Both the position numbers and the translations under genes were made by a program. Shown here in pieces: positions 1 through 7,781 of a stretch of 64,000 nucleotides of DNA. The stretch covers positions 30,313 through 94,312 of the forward strand of contig JANNOM010000096.1 in the NCBI GenBank assembly GCA_031399065.1. Reading direction: 5' to 3'. This stretch comes from JADCRZ01 sp031399065 (lineage in GTDB: Bacteria; Bacteroidota; Bacteroidia; Chitinophagales; Chitinophagaceae). A model generated the notes under the pieces. The model saw only the letters and a list, made by a program, of their open reading frames with translations, was not told where the DNA came from and did not search any database. The stretch's first letter is position 1. Each line of letters begins with the position of its first letter.

Positions 1-1
1 A

Positions 2-976
2 AAAGTAGGGCTGAACGGTAAAAGTGTGATGCCCATGATCAGCGGCTTTGCCTGCGCGGTACCGGCCATCATGAGTGCACGCAGTATCGAAAACCGAAAA
101 GAGCGGCTGCTAACGATCATGGTTACGCCACTTATGAGCTGCTCCGCCCGGCTCCCTATTTATACCATCATCATTGCGCTCGTAATACCCAGGCAAAGCC
201 TGTGGGGTATTTTTAGTCTGCAGGGATTGGTTATGATGGCTATGTACCTGCTGGGTACGGTGATGGCACTGGTAGTAGCTTATGTAATGAAGTGGTTTAT
301 AAACATTAAAGAAAAAAGTTTTTTTATACTGGAACTGCCCACTTACAGATCGCCGCGCTGGAAAAACGTAGGCGTTACCATGCTGGAGAAGGCCAGGATT
401 TTCGTGAAAGATGCAGGTAAAGTAATCATCGTAATCAGCATTATTTTATGGGCCCTCAGCACTTACGGACCCGAAAAAAATATGCAGGCCATCAAGCAGC
501 AATATGAGCAGCAAAAAGCCGCCCGGCCCGGTGAAGCCGCAGGGTTGGAACGGCAAAAGAATGCCGCACTTCTCCAGCATTCCTACGCGGGCATCCTGGG
601 CAGATCGATAGAACCGGCCATAGAGCCTCTTGGCTTCGACTGGAAAATAGGTATCGCCTTAATCACTTCTTTCGCCGCGCGGGAAGTGTTTGTAGGCACT
701 ATGGCCACCCTTTACAGCGTAGGAGAGGAGGAGGACAGCGGGCTACTGCTGCGCGAAAAAATGCATGCCGCCACCAAAGAAAACGGATCGCCCGTATATA
801 CGGTGGCTTCGGGCATGTCGCTGATGGTTTTTTATGTGCTGGCCATGCAGTGTATGAGTACGCTCGCCATCGTAAAGCGCGAAACGCGCAGTTGGAAATG
901 GCCTGTTATACAATTCGTTTATATGACGGTACTCGCTTATATCATGAGCTTTATCGTATACCAGTTGCTTAAATAA
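2..976 (+). CDS. feoB: FeoB ferrous iron transporter, C-terminal part (cut by window start)
   Basis: This is the membrane half of FeoB, the GTP-driven Fe(II) importer of the inner membrane. The reading frame is open to the left edge, so the N-terminal G domain lies outside the window; the GTG at 26 is not a real start. The visible protein starts in the Gate region (GKSVMPMISGF, then CAVPAIMSAR) and carries the second Gate signature AAREVFVGTMATLY followed by C-terminal membrane helices ending in YIMSFIVYQLLK. A hydrophilic insert sits between the two gate blocks. A separate feoA gene is at 22.7 kb. Family assignment is secure from the gate motifs; whether the missing part carries a fused FeoA domain cannot be seen. 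Confidence 0.93.
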   Translation, partial: KVGLNGKSVMPMISGFACAVPAIMSARSIENRKERLLTIMVTPLMSCSARLPIYTIIIALVIPRQSLWGIFSLQGLVMMAMYLLGTVMALVVAYVMKWFINIKEKSFFILELPTYRSPRWKNVGVTMLEKARIFVKDAGKVIIVISIILWALSTYGPEKNMQAIKQQYEQQKAARPGEAAGLERQKNAALLQHSYAGILGRSIEPAIEPLGFDWKIGIALITSFAAREVFVGTMATLYSVGEEEDSGLLLREKMHAATKENGSPVYTVASGMSLMVFYVLAMQCMSTLAIVKRETRSWKWPVIQFVYMTVLAYIMSFIVYQLLK

Positions 977-1000
977 TACATTACAGGTTATATTTATCCA

Positions 1001-1555
1001 GTGCAAGCACTTACCCCGTTAAACAGGCATTTAAAGAAGATCGTCGTGATAGGCCCCGAATCTACCGGCAAAAGCACCTTATGCGAGCAACTGGCCGCAT
1101 ATTACGATACCGCCTGGTGTCCGGAATATTCGAGGGAATACCTGCTGCAAAATGGTATCACCTATGCTTACGAGGATCTGCTTACCATTGCCAGGGGCCA
1201 AACGAAGCTGGAAGACGCCACCTGCCTGCAGGCAAAGAACGGACTTGTGTTTATCGACACTGACCTGTACGTAATGAAGGTTTGGAGTGAATTCATTTTT
1301 GGCCGTTGTGATACCTGGATACTGAACGAGATCGTTAACCGCAGGTACGACTTTTACTTACTTTGCGATATCGATATCCCCTGGAAAAAAGATGCGCTGA
1401 GGGAACATCCGGATCTTATCAACCGGAAAAAACTTTACCATATCTACCGCGATCTGCTGGTTAATCAATCCACTCCCTGGGCAGGAGTCAGCGGCAGTTC
1501 GGAAGAGGAGCGCTTACATAAGGCAATAGAAGCGCTGGATGGGCAATTGTTTTAA
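1001..1555 (+). CDS. NadR-type ATPase / ribosylnicotinamide kinase domain protein
   Basis: A 184-residue P-loop protein matching the C-terminal kinase domain of NadR, which phosphorylates nicotinamide riboside to NMN. Walker A is GPESTGKST near residue 18; FIDTDLYVMKVWSEFIFG is a typical family segment. Full NadR proteins also have an N-terminal adenylyltransferase domain, absent here, so only the kinase step is expected. The start is GTG at 1001, 24 nt after feoB, so it may be co-transcribed with feoB. Its TAA overlaps the mtgA stop tail to tail by 4 bp (TTAA). Together with nadD and nadA it is one of three NAD-related genes in the window. Substrate is inferred from the family. Confidence 0.8.
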   Translation: MQALTPLNRHLKKIVVIGPESTGKSTLCEQLAAYYDTAWCPEYSREYLLQNGITYAYEDLLTIARGQTKLEDATCLQAKNGLVFIDTDLYVMKVWSEFIFGRCDTWILNEIVNRRYDFYLLCDIDIPWKKDALREHPDLINRKKLYHIYRDLLVNQSTPWAGVSGSSEEERLHKAIEALDGQLF

Positions 1556-2256
1556 TTGACTATTTTACGTACATCCGGATCTCCCCCCAGGTTATTCATC
1601 TGCACCATTATCCACGGAGCGCGGGACGTTACGTACCGCGAAGCGGGCTTTACGGTGTATTTTTTGGGGTTGGGGAGACTGGCGGCTATCAGCGCAGCTT
1701 CCCTGCGGGTGAGTTTGGCGGCTGATTTTTTAAAATATTTGTAGGCGGCGGCTTCGATGCCAAAAACACCTTTGCCCATTTCGGCTACATTGAGATACAT
1801 GTCGAGTATTCTTTTTTTACCCCATATCAGTTCAATCATAAAGGTAAAATATACTTCCAGCCCTTTACGCACCCAGCTTCTGCCCTGCCAGAGAAATACA
1901 TTTTTAGCCACCTGCTGGCTGATAGTGCTGGCACCTTTCACCCGGTTGGGTTTTCGCTTATTATAGGCCATCGCTTTTTCTATGCTCTTCCAGTCGAAGC
2001 CGCTATGGTCCGCAAACAACTGATCTTCCGAAGCCATCACAGCCAGCCGTGCATGGGGAGAAACGTCGGCATGGTCTACATAGTCTCTTTTTAATCCATT
2101 GCCTGCTATCCATTCGGAAAGCTGTGTAATGGTGACCGGCGGGTTCACCCACTTCAATAAAACGATATATAAAAGGTGGGAAATAAGTATAAAAAGAAAG
2201 AGTCGCTTCAGGAAGCGGAACAAACGGGAGCCCGGACCGGTTTTCTCTTTTTTCAT
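1552..2256 (-). CDS. mtgA: Monofunctional peptidoglycan glycosyltransferase (GT51)
   Basis: Polymerises lipid II into glycan strands at the periplasmic face of the inner membrane. The 234-residue protein has a short basic N-terminus, one membrane helix (FLKRLFLFILISHLLYIVLL), and the GT51 catalytic block: ASEDQLFADHSGFD with the catalytic Glu, then KGASTISQQVAKNVFL, GKKRILDMYLNVAEMG and REAALIAASLPNPKKY. No transpeptidase domain follows, so it is the monofunctional type. The frame is open to 2346, but I chose the ATG at 2256 because the added residues do not resemble the family and a TATATTTG promoter element lies 4 nt upstream of that ATG. Confidence 0.92.
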   Translation of the reverse strand: MKKEKTGPGSRLFRFLKRLFLFILISHLLYIVLLKWVNPPVTITQLSEWIAGNGLKRDYVDHADVSPHARLAVMASEDQLFADHSGFDWKSIEKAMAYNKRKPNRVKGASTISQQVAKNVFLWQGRSWVRKGLEVYFTFMIELIWGKKRILDMYLNVAEMGKGVFGIEAAAYKYFKKSAAKLTRREAALIAASLPNPKKYTVKPASRYVTSRAPWIMVQMNNLGGDPDVRKIVN

Positions 2257-2260
2257 GCTG

Positions 2261-2268
2261 CAAATATA
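2261..2268 (-). promoter_or_regulatory. -7 promoter element TATATTTG before mtgA
   Basis: On the minus strand TATATTTG fits the Bacteroidota TAnnTTTG consensus exactly. Four bases (CAGC) separate it from the ATG at 2256, so transcription would begin at or next to the start codon. No matching -33 TTG is visible. Confidence 0.5.
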
Positions 2269-2287
2269 ATGGGGTTCCTTAACTGGC

Positions 2288-2923
2288 TTACCTGGTGTCC
2301 ATAATAAAGTATGCGCCCCATAATAACGCAATCCCAAATACGACAAGTATGGATCCCGATATTTTATTTATGATCGAAATATTATGAACCGTGAGCCGCG
2401 AACGCAGTTTCTCTGCCAGGAACACTTTACCGATATCGGCTATTATATTTATTAAAAGACAGATAGAAAAAATGATGATGCGCTGGTGAAGGTTATGCGT
2501 AACGGAGAAAGCCGTGGCACTGGTGAGCCAGAATAATAATATACTTGGATTAAGGGTATTGATCAGGAAGCCGGACAGGGCAATTTTTATGAATTGTCTT
2601 TTACTAACTTTTATAACAGTAGTGCCCAGTTCGCGGATAACGATCTTTTTTAAAAAAACATAATACAGTCCCATGCCAATAAGAAAGCCGCTTCCTATAT
2701 AACCGATCACCTGTTTAAATTCGAGTAAAGCAGCTACCCACTCGGAGAAGGCGTTGGAAACGGCTATCAGAAAGAAGTCGCTGATCCACACGCCCATAAC
2801 GAAGGCCAGTCCCCCTTCTTTGCCATTGTTGATGCTTTGCTTAATAACGGTGAAAATGACCGGCCCTACGGATAAGATAAGGAAAAAACCGAGGCCCAAT
2901 CCTTTAATGACTGCTTCTAACAT
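2288..2923 (-). CDS. LysE family exporter
   Basis: A 211-residue inner-membrane protein of the LysE/RhtB amino-acid exporter superfamily. It opens with GLGLGFFLILSVGPVIFTVIKQSINNG, the family N-terminal helix with its conserved Gly-Pro, followed by GGLAFVMGVWISDFFLI. A later LINTLNPSILLFWL corresponds to the conserved Asn-Pro segment of the middle helix. About six hydrophobic segments are evident. The substrate cannot be read from sequence. It stands between mtgA and a GH3-family enzyme on the same strand, so export of an amino acid or amino-acid conjugate is a speculative link. Confidence 0.85.
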   Translation of the reverse strand: MLEAVIKGLGLGFFLILSVGPVIFTVIKQSINNGKEGGLAFVMGVWISDFFLIAVSNAFSEWVAALLEFKQVIGYIGSGFLIGMGLYYVFLKKIVIRELGTTVIKVSKRQFIKIALSGFLINTLNPSILLFWLTSATAFSVTHNLHQRIIIFSICLLINIIADIGKVFLAEKLRSRLTVHNISIINKISGSILVVFGIALLWGAYFIMDTR

Positions 2924-2958
2924 GTATAGACGTTGCTTGCTTATAGATATCGCCGGAG

Positions 2959-4503
2959 CTAATGCGTTTCCGACAAAGTGAAAGATCCCTTTTTTACAAA
3001 ATTAACCCAATCCTCGTACATTTTGCCTTTCAGCACACGGGGGAATTTATGCTGGCCGCCTACTTTGCCCTTTAAACGCATAAACTCCATAAACTGGTCT
3101 TCTTTCAATACGGTTACGGTTACCTGTTTCAGGGCGCTTTTCCTTTCCACAGCGTAATCATCATTCAATGCCTTCAGGTGGGTATCGATGCTTCTGCAAA
3201 GCAGGTTGCTATCTACCGCGTCATCACAGGCCACATACCATTCGTGGGCGAAGAAACTTTCGCAGGGCACCCCTGCCACGGTAAACTCTGGTATGGATAT
3301 ATTCAACGCTTCGCTGCTAAGCTGCACTGCTTTTGTCATATTCTCCACACTCAGGTGTTCGCCTACCAGGCTCAGGTAATGTTTGGTTCTGCCGGTAATG
3401 ATGATCTCGCTGTTTTCTTTATCCACAAACCGTACCGTGTCGCCTATCAAGTATCGCCAGGCACCGGCACTGGTACTCAGCAGAATAGCATAGTCTTTCC
3501 CTTCTTCCACTTCGTGTATCATCAGGGCTTCGGGGTTATCCACCATATTACCTTCGTTGTCGAAGTTCTTACTGTCGAAAGGTATAAATTCAAAAAAGAT
3601 ATGCTGGTTGGTTACCAGCTTCATCCCTTTGGCATATTGCCGGTCCTGGTAAGCGATGAACCCTTCCGAGGCCAGGTAGGTTTCGATATAGGTGAGCGGA
3701 CGGGCCAGTAATTTCTGTACGCCCTTTCTGTATGGTTCAAACGAAACGCCTCCGTGTACGAAGAAAGTGAGGTTCGGCCAGATGTCGTGAATGGTTTTAA
3801 CCTGGTACCGCTCTATTATTTTTTCCATGCATAACTGCAGCCATGCGGGCACACCTACTATAAAACTGATATCCCAGTTAGGTGCCTGCTCCACGATCTC
3901 CTCCATTTTTTTATTCCAGTCTTTTTGCCTGGCTATCTTTTTACCCGGCTTGTAAAAAGGAGAGAACCAGAAAGGAACCCTTTTAGCGGTGATGCCGCTT
4001 AGGTCTCCGGAATAATAACCGGCTTCTTTCTGCAGATCCGTACTTCCCCCGATCATCAGCCAGCCCTTACTGAGAGAGCGTACCTGGATATTTTCGTAAT
4101 TGCGTAAACTGATTAGCTGTTTTATCATCACCATCCGGTTGCCCCGCAAAAGGTCGTTGGTGATCGGAAGAAATTTACTGGCCGACTCGGAAGTGCCGGA
4201 AGACAGCGCGTAGTATTTTATTTTACCCGGCCAGCATACGTCCTGCTTACCTTCCAGCGAGCGATGCCACCATCTTTTATAAATGGAATTATAATTATAG
4301 GTAGGTACCAGTTCCTGGAAGCGTTTACCGACGTGTTTACTCATCATGATCTCATCGAACCGGAACTCCTGGCCAAACTCGGTAAACCTTGCTTTCTTAA
4401 GTAAATTTTTTAGCACCCGAAGTTGCTGACTGCGGGGTGAGCTCACAGGTAACCTGAGGGCTTTAGCAAGCGATTTCGGAAGAGAGAGATGAATCAACGC
4501 CAT
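2959..4503 (-). CDS. GH3 auxin-responsive promoter family protein
   Basis: A 514-residue member of the GH3 family of acyl-adenylate-forming enzymes, which in plants join amino acids to carboxylic-acid hormones. The nucleotide-binding loop is YYALSSGTSESASKFLPIT (residues about 95-115). Later blocks include FFVHGGVSFEPYRKG, a YLASEGFIAYQ segment and RYLIGDTVRFVDKE, all typical of the family. Bacteroidota carry such proteins widely and their substrate is unknown. The start at 4503 is nine bases downstream of the glycosyltransferase stop on the same strand, so the two are probably co-transcribed. Family is confident, reaction inferred. Confidence 0.87.
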   Translation of the reverse strand: MALIHLSLPKSLAKALRLPVSSPRSQQLRVLKNLLKKARFTEFGQEFRFDEIMMSKHVGKRFQELVPTYNYNSIYKRWWHRSLEGKQDVCWPGKIKYYALSSGTSESASKFLPITNDLLRGNRMVMIKQLISLRNYENIQVRSLSKGWLMIGGSTDLQKEAGYYSGDLSGITAKRVPFWFSPFYKPGKKIARQKDWNKKMEEIVEQAPNWDISFIVGVPAWLQLCMEKIIERYQVKTIHDIWPNLTFFVHGGVSFEPYRKGVQKLLARPLTYIETYLASEGFIAYQDRQYAKGMKLVTNQHIFFEFIPFDSKNFDNEGNMVDNPEALMIHEVEEGKDYAILLSTSAGAWRYLIGDTVRFVDKENSEIIITGRTKHYLSLVGEHLSVENMTKAVQLSSEALNISIPEFTVAGVPCESFFAHEWYVACDDAVDSNLLCRSIDTHLKALNDDYAVERKSALKQVTVTVLKEDQFMEFMRLKGKVGGQHKFPRVLKGKMYEDWVNFVKKGSFTLSETH

Positions 4504-4512
4504 GGAGCTGTA

Positions 4513-5409
4513 TCACTTATTTTGTCGATTTGTAAAAGTACGTTTTTTAATTTGCCTGAATAAATTTCCTATACCGGCCACCCCTGCACGAACGCCTATC
4601 CCTGCCTGTATCAGTGCAATAAACAAGAACGAGCGACTACCTGAATAATGTTTTTTAACAAACTGGTTCATGGCTTTATAAAACAGCCGCGTGTAGCGAA
4701 GGCTATCGTGGTTGGTGCTTTCTCCTTTGAAGTGGGTGATACTGCTTCCTGCGAAATAGTAATTTTTATAGCCCGCCTGTTGTATGCGGTAACTAAGGTC
4801 TATATCTTCAGCATACATAAAGAACCGCTCGTCGAACCCACCCGTTTTATCGAGTATTGTTTTAGGGACCATCAGGAATGCACCCGAAAGCACGTCTACC
4901 TCTTGTGTATGGTTTTCATCCAGGTGTCCAAGGTAATAAGGGGCCAGCAAACGGCTCCTGGGGAATAATGCTGTAATACCGGTTAGTTTCAAAAAAGCTG
5001 CTGAAGGCGAAGGGAAGCCGCGTTTCGATTCCGGGAGATAATACCCACTGCCATCAACCATCCTTATACCTATTGCTCCCGCATCAGGGTGTGATGATAA
5101 AAAATCGACACATTTACCCAAGCTGTCTTCTTCTAAAATGGTATCAGGATTAAGAAAAAGAATATACCTCCCATGCGCCAGGTGCAGGCCGGTATTGTTA
5201 GCACGTGCATACCCGGTATTCTCCTTATTTACCACGAACCTGACCCAGGGAAAGAGGGGGGGAAGATAAGCTATGCTGTCATCCGAAGAAGCGTTGTCCA
5301 CCACAATTACTTCCGCATCCATCGATGCCATTGATTTCTGAACCGATAACAGGCATTGCTCCAGGAAATGCCTGACATTGTAATTAACTATTATGACAGA
5401 TAATACCAT
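4513..5409 (-). CDS. Family 2 glycosyltransferase
   Basis: A 298-residue GT2 enzyme of the rhamnosyltransferase-like branch. The N-terminus MVLSVIIVNYNVRHFLEQCL is the GT2 opening strand; VIVVDNASSDDSI holds nucleotide-contacting residues; YILFLNPDTILEEDSL carries the metal-binding DxD-like motif NPDT; GGFDERFFMYAEDIDLSYRIQ holds the catalytic-base ED. It probably adds a sugar to LPS or another envelope glycan. Its ATG overlaps the stop of the DUF3127 gene (TAATG), which indicates translational coupling. Acceptor and donor are unknown. Confidence 0.9.
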   Translation of the reverse strand: MVLSVIIVNYNVRHFLEQCLLSVQKSMASMDAEVIVVDNASSDDSIAYLPPLFPWVRFVVNKENTGYARANNTGLHLAHGRYILFLNPDTILEEDSLGKCVDFLSSHPDAGAIGIRMVDGSGYYLPESKRGFPSPSAAFLKLTGITALFPRSRLLAPYYLGHLDENHTQEVDVLSGAFLMVPKTILDKTGGFDERFFMYAEDIDLSYRIQQAGYKNYYFAGSSITHFKGESTNHDSLRYTRLFYKAMNQFVKKHYSGSRSFLFIALIQAGIGVRAGVAGIGNLFRQIKKRTFTNRQNK

Positions 5410-5759
5410 TAAAAGGGAAGATCATCCGGCGGCTCGTTATCGATGGGACCCTGCATGGAAGCAGGCGGCATATCTGAACTGCTGCCCGTGCCGGCACCTG
5501 CTATTGATACAGCGTACGCTTTAAGGTCGGTATACCACCGCCCGTTGTACTCCCTGCTTTCCGCGTCGAAGTTTACTTTAAGGCTTTGTCCTATTACAAA
5601 TTTACTGGTATCAATTTTATCTCCCCAGGCGGCCAGGCATACTTTTTTGGGGTATGCATCCGTTGTTTCCACCACAAATTCCTGTTTTTTCCAGGTTCCG
5701 TTTTTACCCTGCCCGCTTTGCGGTGACAGTATATGAATAAGCGTACCGGTAATTTCCAT
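5409..5759 (-). CDS. DUF3127 domain protein
   Basis: A 116-residue protein matching DUF3127, a small Bacteroidota family with an OB-like, single-strand-binding-protein-like appearance. It starts MEITGTLIHILSPQSGQG, has WKKQEFVVETTDAYPKKV and a conserved CLAAWGDKID segment, and ends in an acidic, proline-containing tail (DNEPPDDLPF) much like the acidic tip of SSB proteins. That tail suggests protein recruitment, possibly in DNA metabolism; this is inference. It is the first gene of a tight run with the downstream glycosyltransferase. Confidence 0.82.
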   Translation of the reverse strand: MEITGTLIHILSPQSGQGKNGTWKKQEFVVETTDAYPKKVCLAAWGDKIDTSKFVIGQSLKVNFDAESREYNGRWYTDLKAYAVSIAGAGTGSSSDMPPASMQGPIDNEPPDDLPF

Positions 5760-5812
5760 ATATCATTTTTTTATTTCCAACAGGGCCGAAGATAATAATA
5801 ATTTGCTTGTCC

Positions 5813-6703
5813 TCATTTCTCTGCCGGAAGTATCAGCTTTATCCGGTGATGGAGAATGCGGGCTTCTATATGTTTTATCTTTCCCATATATTCTCCGTCG
5901 ATCTGGAAATGAACGTTCCGATGTGTATGGATTGAAATAGAGCGGGCGCTGAAGCATTGTATATTGCGCGGATTGAAAGGCCGTGGCCTGAACAGCATCT
6001 TGAGCAGCTCTGCAAAAGCCAGTCGTTTTACCACTATTACTTCAAAGTACCCATCGTTTATGGAGCCGTGCGGATTGATGACGGCACCGGTACCATATTT
6101 ACTGGCATTGGCAAGCACCACCATAAAGGCGGTACGCCTGATCTCTTCGGTCTCCGTTTGTATCACCACGCGCATCCGCTGTTTATTCCACAGCGTTTTA
6201 AGTACCACAAGGGCGTAACCCAGTTTGCCCCTTAGTTTCCCTTCATCGAAGTATTTGATCAGTTGCGCATTAAGGCCGATATCGCTGAGGTGCAGGCATA
6301 GCTCTTTACCATTTATTTCTATAAGGTCGCCATTGGAAAGCTGCCCGTTCACTACTATATCCAAAGCGCCCTGCGCATTTTCCGGTATATTCAGTTCTTT
6401 GGCCATTCCGTTGGCAGATCCTGCAGGCAGTATTCCCATGGCTATCCGGGTACCTGCTAACTGCTTAGCCACCAGGGTTACCGTTCCGTCGCCCCCTACG
6501 GCTATTACCCTGTCTGGCCCTGTTTTTTCTATCTCCTTTCCTAATGCCTCCGCAGGATTGTTTCCGTTTATCTTGAAAAGAGATATGGTATGCGGAAGGT
6601 CTTTAAAGTATTCGTTAATAGCATTTTCCCATAGTGGTTTTGTTTGGGTGCCGGCACCCGGATTGATAACGAATAATATTTTGAGCGGTGCAAACGGGGA
6701 CAT
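5813..6703 (-). CDS. Diacylglycerol/lipid kinase family protein (YegS-like)
   Basis: A 296-residue lipid kinase of the DAGK catalytic family that transfers phosphate from ATP to diacylglycerol or a related lipid at the membrane. It shows LKILFVINPGAGTQ at the start, the nucleotide-binding VIAVGGDGTVTLVAKQL and GILPAGSANGMAKEL, and a C-terminal beta domain with FQIDGEYMG. The frame is open to 6778, but those residues would overlap the divergent gene's start; the ATG at 6703 puts the family N-terminus in the right place. It is divergent from an App1-type phosphatase, which would catalyse the reverse reaction if both act on phosphatidate. Confidence 0.9.
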   Translation of the reverse strand: MSPFAPLKILFVINPGAGTQTKPLWENAINEYFKDLPHTISLFKINGNNPAEALGKEIEKTGPDRVIAVGGDGTVTLVAKQLAGTRIAMGILPAGSANGMAKELNIPENAQGALDIVVNGQLSNGDLIEINGKELCLHLSDIGLNAQLIKYFDEGKLRGKLGYALVVLKTLWNKQRMRVVIQTETEEIRRTAFMVVLANASKYGTGAVINPHGSINDGYFEVIVVKRLAFAELLKMLFRPRPFNPRNIQCFSARSISIHTHRNVHFQIDGEYMGKIKHIEARILHHRIKLILPAEK

Positions 6704-6764
6704 CGTTATATTTATTACGAAAGATATGCCATTATCAATATTGATGTAAAAAATTACGCTGGTT

Positions 6765-7781
6765 ATGAGCAAGCTCAAAAGTAAATTATTCGCCCTTTTT
6801 AAACTAACCGACCGGCCGGTGGTAAAAGTGTATAGTGGATATGGGAACCAGGAGCATTGTATCGTATTTGGTCATGTGCTGGGGATGAGTCCATTGACGC
6901 GTAAGCGCTATAGGCAAAATATCTTCATTAATGCCATAGCACTACTAAGGCTTTTTATGGTAAAGCCCATATCCGGTGCCCATGTAACAATGGAATGGGA
7001 AGGAGTAACATATAATACCAAGACGGAAACCGACGGGTTTTTCCGTTTCGAATGGAAACCTGTTACTGCCCTGCATCCGGGATGGCATTCTATCCAGATA
7101 ACACTTGCTGGCCCTGGAAGTAAAAGTGAATGGATATACGGGGAAGGACACCTATTTATTCCGTTCAAAAACCAGTACGCTTTTATATCAGACATAGACG
7201 ACACCTTTCTTATCTCTCATTCTTCAAAGCTACGCAAACGGCTTTTGCTGTTGCTTACCAAAAACGCTCATAGCCGCAAGCCTTTCGAGGGAGTAGTAAA
7301 CCACTACCGGCTTCTATCACTTGCTCATGCGCCGGATAAAACGACCAATCCGTTTTTTTATGTTTCCAGCAGCGAATGGAATCTTTATCATTACATAAAG
7401 ACTTTCTCCTCCAACAACGGTTTGCCGGACGGCATCTTGCTACTAAGCCAGATCAAAAAATTTAAAGACGTATTTAATACGGGGCAAAATAAACATGCTA
7501 CCAAGTTTATGCGTATCGCCCGGGTACTGGAAGCATACCCTGATCAGCGCTTTGTTTTGCTGGGAGATGATACGCAGGAAGACCCGTCGATCTATGCGTC
7601 TGTTTCCGAGCATTTTCAAAACAGGATCGTAGCGGTGTACATCCGGCATGTAGAGAAAAAAAACCGGGAAGCCGTCTTAACTAAAATAGCCGCTATAGAA
7701 AACAGCGGTGTCAGTTGCTGCTACTTTACCCACAGCTCCGAAGCAGTAATACACTCTAAAACAATCGGGCTGATCGCTTAG
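6765..7781 (+). CDS. App1-like phosphatidate phosphatase domain protein (DUF2183)
   Basis: A 338-residue protein with the App1/DUF2183 catalytic domain, known in yeast as a Mg-dependent phosphatidate phosphatase of the HAD superfamily. The nucleophile motif is FISDIDDTFL (DxDxT); later come FFYVSSSEWNLYHYI and RFVLLGDDTQEDPSIY, which fit HAD motifs II and IV. A beta-rich N-terminal part (residues 20-130) precedes it. No signal peptide is visible, so it is probably cytoplasmic. Its TAG overlaps the recQ stop tail to tail by 4 bp. The substrate in bacteria is inferred. Confidence 0.85.
   Translation: MSKLKSKLFALFKLTDRPVVKVYSGYGNQEHCIVFGHVLGMSPLTRKRYRQNIFINAIALLRLFMVKPISGAHVTMEWEGVTYNTKTETDGFFRFEWKPVTALHPGWHSIQITLAGPGSKSEWIYGEGHLFIPFKNQYAFISDIDDTFLISHSSKLRKRLLLLLTKNAHSRKPFEGVVNHYRLLSLAHAPDKTTNPFFYVSSSEWNLYHYIKTFSSNNGLPDGILLLSQIKKFKDVFNTGQNKHATKFMRIARVLEAYPDQRFVLLGDDTQEDPSIYASVSEHFQNRIVAVYIRHVEKKNREAVLTKIAAIENSGVSCCYFTHSSEAVIHSKTIGLIA

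Noticed and set aside
3178..3711. 177-codon plus-strand frame inside the GH3 gene
   Set aside because: Antisense shadow of a well-supported gene; the protein is not family-like.
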